Assembly (NCBI RefSeq): GCF_030732065.1
Contig: NZ_JAVBHX010000006.1
Location: 186,001 to 250,000 of the forward strand
Origin: Oceanimonas aquatica
GTDB lineage: Bacteria > Pseudomonadota > Gammaproteobacteria > Enterobacterales > Aeromonadaceae
Length of the DNA stretch: 64,000 nucleotides
Direction of reading: 5' to 3'
Shown here: in pieces, positions 49,570 to 58,351 of the stretch
How the letters are laid out: every line of letters starts with the position of its first letter
How positions within the stretch are numbered: the first letter of the stretch is position 1
Program-made: the position numbers and the translations under genes
The notes under the pieces: generated by a model
Databases searched by the model: none
What the model was told of the DNA's origin: nothing
What the model saw: the letters and a program-made list of their open reading frames with translations, nothing else

Positions 49570-51027
49570 TTGAACGATTACATCTACACCGTTGCCGGCT
49601 GGCTGCTGTTTGCAGCCCACACCAGCCTGGTGGTGGGCGTGACTTTTCGCGTGATCATGAAGCGCCGGCCGGTGGGGGTATCCCTGGCCTGGCTGGCGCT
49701 GATCTTTGCCATTCCGGTGCTGGGGGCAGCCACCTATATCGTGTTTGGCGAGGTGCGCCTGGGGCGCAAGCGGGCCGAGCGGGCCCGGGCCATGTACCGG
49801 CCCCACGCCGACTGGATTAATGTGCTGGTGACCCGTTTTCCCGGCCAGCAGTTTGAGGTGAACGATCAGGTCCGGCCCATTTACGAGCTGGTCAGGGCCC
49901 GCTTTAACATGCCCATGCTGAGCGGTAACGGCATGACCCTGTTGCAGCAGCCCGTGAACATTCTCAGCTCGTTGCGCATGGACATCGAGCGGGCGCGCAG
50001 CTCCTGCTATCTGGAGTTCTATATCTGGCACGAAGGCGGCATGGCCGATGCCATCGCCCAGGCGCTGATGGCGGCGGCCCGGCGCGGGGTGGACTGCCGG
50101 CTGCTGCTGGACTCGGTGGGCAGTGCCGACTTTTTTCGCAGCCGCTGGCCGGCACGTATGAGCGAGGCCGGGGTCAAGGTGGTGGAAGTGTTGCCGGTGG
50201 GGGCCTTTCGCGTGCTGTTTGAGCGTCAGGATCTGCGCATGCACCGCAAACTGGTGGTGATCGACGACGACGTGGCCTACACCGGCTCCATGAACCTGGT
50301 GGATCCCGCCTGCTTCAAGCAGGACGCCGGCGTGGGCCAGTGGGTGGATATCATGTTGCGCATTCGCGGGCCCATCGTGCCCATTATCTGGTCGCTGTTT
50401 GTGTGGGACTGGGAAATGGAAACCGGCGAACGCTTGCTGGAGCAGCTGGAATACCATCCCATCAGTTGCCTGGATAATCAGCTCAGATTACAGCTGCTGC
50501 CCTCCGGTCCCTTTATGGGAGGCGATGCCATCAGCCAGAGCCTGCTCTGCGCCGTCTATCAGGCCCGGCGCCGGCTGGTGCTGGTAACCCCCTATTTCGT
50601 GCCCGATGATCCCCTGGTGGCGGCGCTGTGCTCCGCCGCCGACCGGGGGGTGGAAGTGCAGCTGGTGCTGCCGGCAAAAAACGACTCGCGCATGGTCAAC
50701 CATGCCTGCAACGCCTTTTTTGACGAGTTGCTGCACGCCGGCGTGGAAATTCATCTTTACGCCGCCGGGTTGCTGCACACCAAGTGCGTGCTGGTGGATC
50801 ACCAGTTCGGCCTGGTGGGCACGGTGAACCTGGACCGGCGCAGTTTTTGGCTGAACTTTGAAATGACCCTGCTGATAGATGATGGCCAGGCCATGGGCGA
50901 GTTGCTGCAACTGGCGGATGGCTATCTGGCCGATGCCAAGCCGCTGTCGTGGCTGGAGTGGCGCCAGCGGCCGCTGCGCAAGCGGCTGCTGGAGAACCTG
51001 TTTTATTTGCTCAGTCCGCTGCTTTAA
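49570..51027 (+). CDS. cls: cardiolipin synthase
   Basis: 485-residue phospholipase-D superfamily enzyme of the ClsA type that joins two phosphatidylglycerols into cardiolipin. Two N-terminal membrane spans (about 5-25 and 36-56, then GEVRLGRKRAERARAM) and two HKD motifs (HRKLVVIDDDVAYTGSMN; HTKCVLVDHQFGLVGTVNLDRRS). Translation starts at TTG 49570 behind AAAAGGAGCAAGG; MNDYIYTVAGWLLF aligns with ClsA. A palindrome separates it from convergent alaA. Confidence 0.93.
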   Translation: MNDYIYTVAGWLLFAAHTSLVVGVTFRVIMKRRPVGVSLAWLALIFAIPVLGAATYIVFGEVRLGRKRAERARAMYRPHADWINVLVTRFPGQQFEVNDQVRPIYELVRARFNMPMLSGNGMTLLQQPVNILSSLRMDIERARSSCYLEFYIWHEGGMADAIAQALMAAARRGVDCRLLLDSVGSADFFRSRWPARMSEAGVKVVEVLPVGAFRVLFERQDLRMHRKLVVIDDDVAYTGSMNLVDPACFKQDAGVGQWVDIMLRIRGPIVPIIWSLFVWDWEMETGERLLEQLEYHPISCLDNQLRLQLLPSGPFMGGDAISQSLLCAVYQARRRLVLVTPYFVPDDPLVAALCSAADRGVEVQLVLPAKNDSRMVNHACNAFFDELLHAGVEIHLYAAGLLHTKCVLVDHQFGLVGTVNLDRRSFWLNFEMTLLIDDGQAMGELLQLADGYLADAKPLSWLEWRQRPLRKRLLENLFYLLSPLL

Positions 51028-51032
51028 GAGCT

Positions 51033-51088
51033 GGGATTGGGGAATAGGGACTGGGGATTAGTAAGTCCCTAATCCCTGATCCCCAGTC
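51033..51088. repeat. reiterated imperfect palindrome (GAATAGGGACT type), second copy
   Basis: Built of GGGATT, GAATAGGG and TCCCTAAT words between the convergent stops of cls and alaA. Alternative stems include GACTGGGGA (51049-51057) with TCCCCAGTC (51080-51088) and GGGATTAG (51054-51061) with CTAATCCC (51069-51076). It shares GAATAGGGACT with the element at 13772-13823. Confidence 0.7.
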
Positions 51089-51094
51089 ACGGGC

Positions 51095-52309
51095 TTACTG
51101 CTGGTAATGCTTGAGGAAGCGGGCGATACGCTCGATGGCGTCGGAGATGTCATCGACTCTCGGCAGGGTCACCAGACGGAAATGATCCGGTTTCGGCCAG
51201 TTAAAGCCGGTGCCCTGCACGATCAGCATTTTTTCCTGCAACAGCAGGTCATACACCATTTTCTGATCGTCCTTGATGTTGTACACCTTGGGATCCAGCC
51301 GGGGGAACATGTAGATGGCGCCCTTGGGCTTGACGCAGCTGACGCCGGGAATCTCGTTGAGCAGCTCCCAGGCCCGATCGCGCTGGCGGCGCAGCCGACC
51401 GCCGGGCAGCACCAGCTCGTTGATGCTCTGATAGCCCCCCAGTGCCGCCTGAATACAGTGCTGCATGGGCACGTTGGCGCACAGCCGCATGGAGGAGAGC
51501 ATTTCCAGCCCTTCTATATAATCCCGGGCCTGGTGCTTGGGCCCGCTCAGCATCATCCAGCCCTGGCGAAAGCCGGCGGCACGGTAGCTTTTCGACAGGC
51601 CGTTGAAGGTGGCCACCAGCACGTCATCACACAGGGTACAGACAGAGTGGTGGGCGACGTCGTCGTAAAGAATTTTGTCGTAGATTTCGTCGGCGAAAAT
51701 AATCAGCTTGTTCTGACGGGCGATCTCGATCACCTCCAGCAAAAACTCGCTGCCATACACGGCGCCGGTGGGGTTGTTGGGGTTGATCAGCACAATACCC
51801 TTGGTGCGCGGGCTGATCTTGGCCTTGATGTCATCCAGATCCGGGTACCAGTCGGCCTGCTCGTCGCACATGTAGTGCACCGCCTTGCCGCCGGACAGGG
51901 TCACGGCGGCGGTCCACAGCGGATAGTCGGGGGCCGGCACCAGAATTTCGTCGCCGTTGTTCAGCAGCGCCTGCATGGCCATCACAATCAGCTCCGAGAC
52001 GCCGTTGCCGATGTAGATGTCGTCCAGATCCGTGGTGCGCAGTCCCTTTTGCTGGTAGTACTGCATTACCGCCTTGCGCGCCGAAAACAGGCCCTTGGAG
52101 TCGCAATAGCCCTGACTGGTGGGCAGATTGAGAATGGCGTCTTTCAGCAGCTCTTCCGGCGCATCAAAACCAAACGGCGCCGGGTTGCCGATATTGAGCT
52201 TGAGAATACGGTGTCCTTCGTCTTCAAGGCGGCGGGCTTCCTTGTGAACGGGTCCGCGAATGTCGTAACAGACGTTGTCCAGCTTGTGGGATTTATCTAC
52301 GGAATGCAT
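51095..52309 (-). CDS. alaA: alanine transaminase AlaA (YfbQ family)
   Basis: 404-residue class I PLP aminotransferase, mainly glutamate-pyruvate transaminase in E. coli. The PLP lysine lies in FNGLSKSYRAAGFRQGW near residue 240; VLINPNNPTGAVYG and FADEIYDKILYD are the substrate/PLP segments. Length close to E. coli (405). Read from ATG 52309; the 266-base region upstream has a 20-base near palindrome. Convergent with cls. Confidence 0.95.
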   Translation of the reverse strand: MHSVDKSHKLDNVCYDIRGPVHKEARRLEDEGHRILKLNIGNPAPFGFDAPEELLKDAILNLPTSQGYCDSKGLFSARKAVMQYYQQKGLRTTDLDDIYIGNGVSELIVMAMQALLNNGDEILVPAPDYPLWTAAVTLSGGKAVHYMCDEQADWYPDLDDIKAKISPRTKGIVLINPNNPTGAVYGSEFLLEVIEIARQNKLIIFADEIYDKILYDDVAHHSVCTLCDDVLVATFNGLSKSYRAAGFRQGWMMLSGPKHQARDYIEGLEMLSSMRLCANVPMQHCIQAALGGYQSINELVLPGGRLRRQRDRAWELLNEIPGVSCVKPKGAIYMFPRLDPKVYNIKDDQKMVYDLLLQEKMLIVQGTGFNWPKPDHFRLVTLPRVDDISDAIERIARFLKHYQQ

Positions 52310-52410
52310 GGGTGTTTACGGCCTCGGAATCATACGGCTGCCCGGCGGGAGCGAAAGCCGGCGAAAGCCGGTCCGGCCCCGGTTGCAACGGAAATCCGGT
52401 CCGCTGGCGG

Positions 52411-52430
52411 GCAGTACCTTAAGGTAGTGC
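52411..52430. promoter_or_regulatory. near-perfect 20-base palindrome upstream of alaA
   Basis: The core TACCTTAAGGTA (52415-52426) is a perfect palindrome within 20 bases that have a single mismatch pair. It lies about 100 bases before the alaA start, the right place for an operator. No regulator can be named from the sequence. The rest of 52310-52540 shows no gene. Confidence 0.45.
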
Positions 52431-52539
52431 CGTCCATGATGGAGCTTTGGCTGCCGAATGAAAAGAGGAAAAAGGGAAGCTTGGGCGAAAAAAATTCTGA
52501 AAACGGTGATTTTTCAGCAAGGTTGGCGTGAAAGGCACC

Positions 52540-52563
52540 AAAAAGGCGGCCATCAGGCCGCCT
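52540..52563 (-). terminator. intrinsic terminator after grxA
   Basis: Read on the minus strand: AGGCGGCC (52563-52556), loop TGAT, GGCCGCCT (52551-52544), then four T. It lies 12 bases after the grxA stop. Confidence 0.85.
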
Positions 52564-52575
52564 GGCAAAGCGCGA

Positions 52576-52839
52576 TTACTGGTACAGGCCCAGGTGCTCT
52601 TTGGCGTGGGCTTCAAACTCGGTGAAGCCGCCGATGTGCTGCTGATCGAGGAAAATTTGCGGCACGGTTTCCACCGGCTTGCCCACGGTCTTTTCCAGAT
52701 CGGCCTTGGAGATGCCCTCGGCGTGAATATCCACATAGCGGTATTTGAAATCGTCCCGCTCTGTGGTCAGTTGTTCCGCCAGATCCTTGGCGCGAACGCA
52801 GAAGGGGCAACCGGGACGACCAAAAATCACTGCAAACAT
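52576..52839 (-). CDS. grxA: glutaredoxin 1
   Basis: 87-residue glutaredoxin that reduces ribonucleotide reductase and mixed disulfides with glutathione. The active site is CPFC (C11, C14; CPYC in E. coli), followed by VRAKDLAEQL and the glutathione-site TVPQIFLDQQHIGGF. ATG 52839 with AGGAG gives the family length (85 in E. coli); the longer open frame is not supported. Confidence 0.96.
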   Translation of the reverse strand: MFAVIFGRPGCPFCVRAKDLAEQLTTERDDFKYRYVDIHAEGISKADLEKTVGKPVETVPQIFLDQQHIGGFTEFEAHAKEHLGLYQ

Positions 52840-52901
52840 GCTGTTCTCCTTTTTTGTTGACGGCGGCAGTATAGGGCACATTGAGGCCGCCGAGAAAATC
52901 G

Positions 52902-54341
52902 TTAATTGTTGGGTGATTGATTGGCGCTGACAATGGATGCCCGCTTGATCACCCCTTCCAGCCAGTCCCGTTCAAAGCGCCGGGCCGGCCATTCCAGCTC
53001 GCCTTCGGCCATGGCATCGGCCTGCTCCGGGCTCAGCGACAGGCCGTTTTGCAGCAGCACAAAGGCCTTGCGTTCACCGCTTTCGGTGTCGATAAAGCCG
53101 GCCAGGTTCTGCACATGGGCAATGGTGCCGGTCTTGGCGGTGACCTTGCCCTTGAGCGCCGGGCTCAGCACACTCTTGCGATAGCGCAGGGTGCCGCTTT
53201 CACCGCTGACCGGCAGCCGGGCCATCAGCCACCGGGCACGCGGGTCCCGGCTGATGGTGAGCAGTACCGCCATCAAATCTTTTGCCCGCAGCAGGTTATG
53301 GGCCGAGAGCCCGGAGCCGTCGGCCAGCCAGGACGGCCCCAGATCGATATTGGCCTTTTTTTCAAGAATCTCGCGCACGGCCTGAGTGCCGCTGCGAAAA
53401 CTGCCGGGCTGCTCAAAATGCATTGCCCCAAGAGTACGCAGCAGGCTGTCGGCATAAAGGTTGTCGGAGTGCACCAGAATGCGCTCGGCCAGGGAGGCAA
53501 AGGGCGGAGAGCGGTGACGGCCCAGCACCGGCCAGTCACTGGCGTCCAGGCGGCTGCCTTCAATGTGCCCCGAGAGCCGAATACCGGCCTGTTTCAGCGC
53601 CCATTGCGTGAGTTGCTCGCCCCAGGCGGTGACGTCCTGAATGGCAAAGCGCAGCGGCCAGGGATCCTTGCGCGGCCCGATGCAGCCGGTGAGGTGATAA
53701 TGATTGGGCGGGGTCATGTCCAGCTCAAGGGCGCAGAAGCGCTGCTCCCGCTCGGCCCGGTTGAGCACCTCCACCTCGGCGCTGACGGTGATCGGCTGAT
53801 GCGAGGGCACAGTAGCCCGGGCCGGGCTGCCGGAGCGGGCATAGAGAGCGCCCTGCACGCAGTTGCGATCCAGAATCAGCGCCGCCGCCGGCGCCGTGTA
53901 GCACACCCCCAGATCGTTCCAGGACCAGCCGTTGCCCCTGTCGTAGCCGTCAAAGTAGGCCTGGTTGAGCAGCACCCGGCCGCTGATCTGGCGAATGCCG
54001 CTGTGGCGCAACAGGCCGGCCAGCTGCTCCCGGGTAAAGCTTGGATCGCCGACAAAGTCGATCAGCAGGTCGCCATCCAGCCGGCCCTGATGCAGCTCGC
54101 CCCGGTAGCGCAGTCGAGTGATATAGCGCCAGTCCGGCCCCAGGGTCAGGGCGCCGGCGAGCACGGTGACCAGCTTCTGGGTGGAGGCGGGCTTCATCAG
54201 CAGTTCACTCTGATGGCTGAGCTCTACCTCTCCGCTGTCGGCATCGGCCAGCATCCAGGCGCTTTGTCCGTGTTGTGGCGGGGCCGAGGCCAGGGGGGCG
54301 ATGGCAAAGAGAACGGAAAAAAGGATCGCAAGCAGTTTCAT
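52902..54341 (-). CDS. dacB: D-alanyl-D-alanine carboxypeptidase/endopeptidase (PBP4)
   Basis: 479-residue class C low-mass penicillin-binding protein (S13 family) that trims and cleaves peptidoglycan cross-links in the periplasm. Signal peptide about 1-20; SxxK in PASTQK (S53, K56); the SxN element SDN in LVHSDNLYADSLL; KTG in AKTGTI. Length matches E. coli DacB (477). Its ATG lies 8 bases after the radD stop, so the two genes are probably one operon; in E. coli they are far apart. Confidence 0.95.
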   Translation of the reverse strand: MKLLAILFSVLFAIAPLASAPPQHGQSAWMLADADSGEVELSHQSELLMKPASTQKLVTVLAGALTLGPDWRYITRLRYRGELHQGRLDGDLLIDFVGDPSFTREQLAGLLRHSGIRQISGRVLLNQAYFDGYDRGNGWSWNDLGVCYTAPAAALILDRNCVQGALYARSGSPARATVPSHQPITVSAEVEVLNRAEREQRFCALELDMTPPNHYHLTGCIGPRKDPWPLRFAIQDVTAWGEQLTQWALKQAGIRLSGHIEGSRLDASDWPVLGRHRSPPFASLAERILVHSDNLYADSLLRTLGAMHFEQPGSFRSGTQAVREILEKKANIDLGPSWLADGSGLSAHNLLRAKDLMAVLLTISRDPRARWLMARLPVSGESGTLRYRKSVLSPALKGKVTAKTGTIAHVQNLAGFIDTESGERKAFVLLQNGLSLSPEQADAMAEGELEWPARRFERDWLEGVIKRASIVSANQSPNN

Positions 54342-54349
54342 GGGCTCTT

Positions 54350-56092
54350 CTATAAGGCATGGGCGGTACGAAACCGACCCTGATAATCAAAAATGGTTTC
54401 CCGTATTTGCCAGCCCCGCTTGTGGGCCCGGGCAATCACAAAGTCCGGGTGACGAAAACGACCGGCGGCGGCCAGCACCTGCTCCAGACCGGCAAAGTCG
54501 GGCTCGGTGCCCGGTGCCGGCCAGTGCTGACGCACGAATTCTCTGTAAAAGCGGCCCTTGGGGCCTTTTGTGTCGAAAGCATACCATTTTTGCAGCTCGG
54601 TGCCGTCTTCATCGTGGTAGGTGACTTTCAGCGCCGGGCCGTACTTGCCGCTGCCGCTTTCCAGGGTGAGACCGGCGCAGCGCAGCACCAGGGCATCCTT
54701 CAGCGCCAGGGCGTCCTTGAGTTTTTTATCGGGATCCACCAGTACTTTACCGCAGTCGTGGCACTGGCGGGCGGCGATGTCGTTTTCCGCCAGGCACTGG
54801 GGGCAGCTTTTAAAGCGAAAGCGGTAGCCGCATTCTTCCCGCTCGCCATCGTCGTCTTCAAACAGCCCCTGACAGCGGCGGCCAAAGTGCTCCAGCACGC
54901 GGCCCTCGTTGTCGGTCTTGCCCCAGAAGATATTGGCAAAGCCGCAGGCGGGACAGGGCACCTGCACCTGGGTGGTGTTGGGGTTGGGTCTGGGCTCGCC
55001 CACTTCCGGGGCGAAAATGTCCATGTTGTTGCCGGCGTAATCCAGCACTAGACAGTCGGTTTTACCTGGGCTCAGACGCAGGCCCCGGCCGATGACCTGT
55101 TGATACAGCGCCACCGACTGGGTGGGGCGTAAAATGGCAATCAAATCCACATGGGGGGCATCAAAGCCGGTGGTGAGCACCGCCACGTTCACCAGAAACT
55201 TCAGCTCCCGGGCCTTGAAACGGTTGATAATGGCGTCCCGTTCGGGGCCAGGGGTATCGCCGGTGACCAGGGCGGTTTCATCGGGGGGCAGCAGTCCGGC
55301 CACCTCGGTGGCGTGGCGCACGGTGGCGGCAAAGATCATCACGCCCTGGCGGTCTTCGGCGTAGTCCTTTATCTGCTCCACCACGTGAGGGGTGACCCTG
55401 GGCTGGCGGGCCAGCTCCCGCTCCAGCGCCTGCTCGGTAAACAGGCCCTGTTCATACAGCCGGGAAAAGTCGTAATGCACCACGGGGGCGTCCACCAGCT
55501 CCGGGGGGCACAGGTAACCCTGCTTGATCATCAGCCTGAGCGGCAGTTCAAACAGACAGTGCTCAAAAAAGCGCGGATTCCGGCTGCGCACCATGCCATG
55601 GTGATGGGTGCGGTAAATCCAGCCCAGCCCCAGCCGGTAGGGGGTGGCGGTCAGCCCCAGCACCTTGAGCGCCGGATTGCTTGTGCGCAAATGATTAATG
55701 ACCCGGGCATACTGGCTGTTGTCGTCGTCTGAAACCCGGTGGCATTCGTCGATGATCACCAGACTAAAGCCGCTGAAGGCATCCAGGTTGCGGGCCACCG
55801 ACTGTACCGAGCCGAACACCACCTGGCGGCTGCTTTCCCGGCGCTTGAGCCCGGCGGAGAAAATATCCGCTTCCACGCCGTAGGCCTGATATTTGGCGTG
55901 GTTCTGCTCCACCAGCTCGCGCACATGGGCCAGTACCAGCACTCGGCCCCGGGCGAGGCGCGCCAGTTCGGCGATCACCAGACTCTTGCCGGCGCCGGTG
56001 GGCAGCACCAGCACCCCCGGCTCGCTGTGGCGGCGAAAATAATCAAGAGTGCGGTCAACCGCCTCCTGCTGATAGGGACGTAACGTAAACAT
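54350..56092 (-). CDS. radD: DEAD/DEAH-type helicase RadD (YejH)
   Basis: 580-residue superfamily 2 ATPase involved in repair of double-strand breaks. Walker A PTGAGKS, DECH box ([12 protein letters not shown]), LTATPYRLG, motif [12 protein letters not shown] and C-terminal cysteine pairs ([27 protein letters not shown]) that should bind zinc. The open frame extends upstream, but the ATG at 56092 gives [16 protein letters not shown], the family start (E. coli 586 residues). Confidence 0.95.
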   Translation of the reverse strand: MFTLRPYQQEAVDRTLDYFRRHSEPGVLVLPTGAGKSLVIAELARLARGRVLVLAHVRELVEQNHAKYQAYGVEADIFSAGLKRRESSRQVVFGSVQSVARNLDAFSGFSLVIIDECHRVSDDDNSQYARVINHLRTSNPALKVLGLTATPYRLGLGWIYRTHHHGMVRSRNPRFFEHCLFELPLRLMIKQGYLCPPELVDAPVVHYDFSRLYEQGLFTEQALERELARQPRVTPHVVEQIKDYAEDRQGVMIFAATVRHATEVAGLLPPDETALVTGDTPGPERDAIINRFKARELKFLVNVAVLTTGFDAPHVDLIAILRPTQSVALYQQVIGRGLRLSPGKTDCLVLDYAGNNMDIFAPEVGEPRPNPNTTQVQVPCPACGFANIFWGKTDNEGRVLEHFGRRCQGLFEDDDGEREECGYRFRFKSCPQCLAENDIAARQCHDCGKVLVDPDKKLKDALALKDALVLRCAGLTLESGSGKYGPALKVTYHDEDGTELQKWYAFDTKGPKGRFYREFVRQHWPAPGTEPDFAGLEQVLAAAGRFRHPDFVIARAHKRGWQIRETIFDYQGRFRTAHAL

Positions 56093-56477
56093 TGTTCTCA
56101 CTAAAGCTCGAAGCCCGCTTGGTCTGTAAGGCCGTGCACTATCGTCATTCAAAGAGTACAGCCTGCTTACTGACAGCCCCTATGTTGCTCGAAGCAGCAA
56201 TGGGGATTGCCGTAGCCGACCATAAAATGCCAAGGAAGGCATTTTCGAGCGTTACAGGGACGTACTTGTAGCGTGTCGGCGGAGTGCAACCGCACTGATG
56301 CTTCGCGCTGCGCACAAGCTTCAAGCTGCTCGTTGGCTGATATGTAACATGCTCTGGGCTCCGGCCTGCGCCGGAGTGACGCTCTCGGCTTCCGGCCTTA
56401 ATAAGGGGCCTCACATTTGCCCCGGAATAGGGTATCTTTAGTCCCTATCGTTTGTAATAACCGAGGCAACCATTTCT
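56093..56477. other. hairpin-rich non-coding region between radD and fabV
   Basis: 385 bases between divergent genes with no believable frame. Several stems: CCCCTATGTTGCT (56177-56189) with an imperfect partner at 56193-56205; AAAATGCC (56224-56231) with GGCATTTT (56238-56245); CTCCGGC (56359-56365) with GCCGGAG (56370-56376). The stretch resembles a dispersed intergenic repeat, like 11203-11420. It must also hold the radD and fabV promoters, which I could not place firmly. Confidence 0.55.
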
Positions 56478-57677
56478 ATGATCATCAAACCCAAGGTTCG
56501 TGGCTTTATCTGCACCACCACCCATCCGGTCGGCTGTGAGGCGAATGTACGTGAGCAGATCGCCTACGTCAAAGGCAAGGGTACCCTGGCGCAGGGGCCG
56601 AAGAAGGTGCTGGTGATCGGCGCATCCACCGGTTACGGCCTGGCATCCCGCATCAACGCCGCCTTTGGCAGCGGCGCCGCCACCATCGGCGTGTTCTTTG
56701 AAAAGCCAGGCACCGAGAAAAAGCCGGGTACCGCCGGCTGGTACAACGCCGCCGCCTTTGACAAGGCCGCCAAGGAAGAAGGCCTGTACGCCAAGAGCGT
56801 TAATGGCGACGCTTTCTCCAACGAGTGCCGCGAAAAGGTCATCGAACTGATCAAGCAGGATCTGGGCGAAATCGACCTGGTGGTCTACTCCCTGGCCTCG
56901 CCGGTACGCAAGCTGCCCGACTCCGGTGAGCTGGTGCGCTCCGCGCTCAAGCCCATTGGCGAGCCCTACAAGTCCACCGCCCTGGACACCAACAAGGATG
57001 TGCTGGTGGAAGCCGTGGTCGAGCCGGCCAACGAGCAGGAAATTGCCGATACCATTCAGGTCATGGGTGGCCAGGACTGGGAGCTGTGGATGAACGCCCT
57101 GGAAGACGCCGGTGTGCTGGCCGAGGGCGCCAAGTCCGTGGCCTATTCCTACATCGGCACCGATCTCACCTGGCCCATCTACTGGCACGGTACCCTGGGC
57201 AAGGCCAAGGAAGATCTGGACCGCGCCGCTCACGCCATTGACAGCAAGCTGAAAGCGCGCGGCGGTGACGCCCATGTGGCGGTACTGAAGTCGGTGGTGA
57301 CCCAGGCCTCTGCGGCCATTCCGGTGATGCCGCTGTATATTTCCATGGCCTTCAAGGTAATGAAGGAGCAGGGGATTCACGAAGGCTGCATCGAGCAAAT
57401 TCAGCGTCTGTTCCATGATCGCCTCTACAGCGGTCAGCCGGCGCCGGTGGATGAAGAAAACCGCCTGCGCCTGGACGACTGGGAACTGCGCGACGAAGTG
57501 CAGAACGCCTGTCGCGAGATTTGGAAGCAGGTGCAGGACGACAACATCTACCAGCTCACCGACTATCAGGGCTACAAGGACGAGTTCCTGCGTCTGTTCG
57601 GTTTCGGCCTGGACGGTGTGGACTACGATGCCGACGTGGACACCAAGGTCGACTTCGACGTGGTCGAGCTGGTTTAA
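56478..57677 (+). CDS. fabV: enoyl-ACP/trans-2-enoyl-CoA reductase FabV
   Basis: 399-residue NADH-dependent reductase that catalyses the last step of each fatty-acid elongation round. The Y-X8-K active site is Y235 and K244 in [23 protein letters not shown]; the dinucleotide site is [21 protein letters not shown] (45-65). FabV is the form common in Vibrio, Pseudomonas and Aeromonas and is known for triclosan insensitivity in other species. ATG 56478, terminator after the stop. Confidence 0.97.
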   Translation: MIIKPKVRGFICTTTHPVGCEANVREQIAYVKGKGTLAQGPKKVLVIGASTGYGLASRINAAFGSGAATIGVFFEKPGTEKKPGTAGWYNAAAFDKAAKEEGLYAKSVNGDAFSNECREKVIELIKQDLGEIDLVVYSLASPVRKLPDSGELVRSALKPIGEPYKSTALDTNKDVLVEAVVEPANEQEIADTIQVMGGQDWELWMNALEDAGVLAEGAKSVAYSYIGTDLTWPIYWHGTLGKAKEDLDRAAHAIDSKLKARGGDAHVAVLKSVVTQASAAIPVMPLYISMAFKVMKEQGIHEGCIEQIQRLFHDRLYSGQPAPVDEENRLRLDDWELRDEVQNACREIWKQVQDDNIYQLTDYQGYKDEFLRLFGFGLDGVDYDADVDTKVDFDVVELV

Positions 57678-57702
57678 GCCGAGCCCTTGTTTCATGATGC
57701 TA

Positions 57703-57725
57703 AAGCCCCGTACGGGGCTTTTTTT
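57703..57725 (+). terminator. intrinsic terminator after fabV
   Basis: The palindrome AAGCCCCGTACGGGGCTT (57703-57720) runs into a stretch of seven T. Confidence 0.94.
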
Positions 57726-57830
57726 GTGCTCGCGCTCGACAATATCCGTCTCGGCGTGGCCGGCGGAGCATGGTCAGACGGGCTCGGGAGCGCTAGGGTT
57801 AATGACAACCTCAACGGCAGGAGACTCGCC

Positions 57831-58337
57831 ATGAACAAGCATACTCTGATCGCCTCTCTGCTGCTGGCCGGGCTGGCATTGCCGGCCCAGGCTCAGCCGC
57901 CCGAAGGCAAGGGCCCGGACCATGCGCACGGCCGGCACAAGGAGCAACAAGAGCAAAGGTGGCAGCGGGAAGCGGACCGGGACCGCAGTGACCGGCGGGA
58001 ATACCGGGAAGAGCGCCGCGACTACCGCCATGAGCAGGACCGCCGTTACGACCGGGATCTGCGGGTCGACGAGCGGCTGGTACGCCGGCTGTTTCGGGAG
58101 CACAGGGACTGGCTGGATTACGATGGCGGCCGGCGCAATCTGCCCCCCGGCATTGCTAAAAATCTGCGCCGGGGCAAGCCCTTGCCGCCGGGCATTGCCA
58201 AGCGCTTTGATCCCCGGCTGAGAGATCGTCTGCCCTACTACGAAGGGTACGAGTGGCGCCGGGTCGACAACAAGGCGGTGCTGGTGGATCTGGCCACCGA
58301 AAACGTACGTTACATTCTCGAAGACATTCTTGATTAA
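57831..58337 (+). CDS. RcnB/CigR-family envelope protein
   Basis: 168 residues. Signal peptide (MNKHTLIASLLLAGLALPAQA), then a very charged central part (about 30-90) rich in R, D and E that looks disordered or helical, then a C-terminal domain with a doubled motif, LPPGIAKNLRRGKP and LPPGIAKRF, and YEWRRVDNKAVLVDLATENVRYILEDIL. The doubled LPPGIAK is typical of CigR-like proteins, the wider fold of RcnB; in Salmonella CigR is an anti-virulence factor and RcnB affects nickel/cobalt export. Function here is unknown. ATG 57831 follows CAGGAGA. Convergent with the GGDEF gene, 14 bases apart. Confidence 0.82.
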   Translation: MNKHTLIASLLLAGLALPAQAQPPEGKGPDHAHGRHKEQQEQRWQREADRDRSDRREYREERRDYRHEQDRRYDRDLRVDERLVRRLFREHRDWLDYDGGRRNLPPGIAKNLRRGKPLPPGIAKRFDPRLRDRLPYYEGYEWRRVDNKAVLVDLATENVRYILEDILD

Positions 58338-58351
58338 GACGGCAGCGCCAT

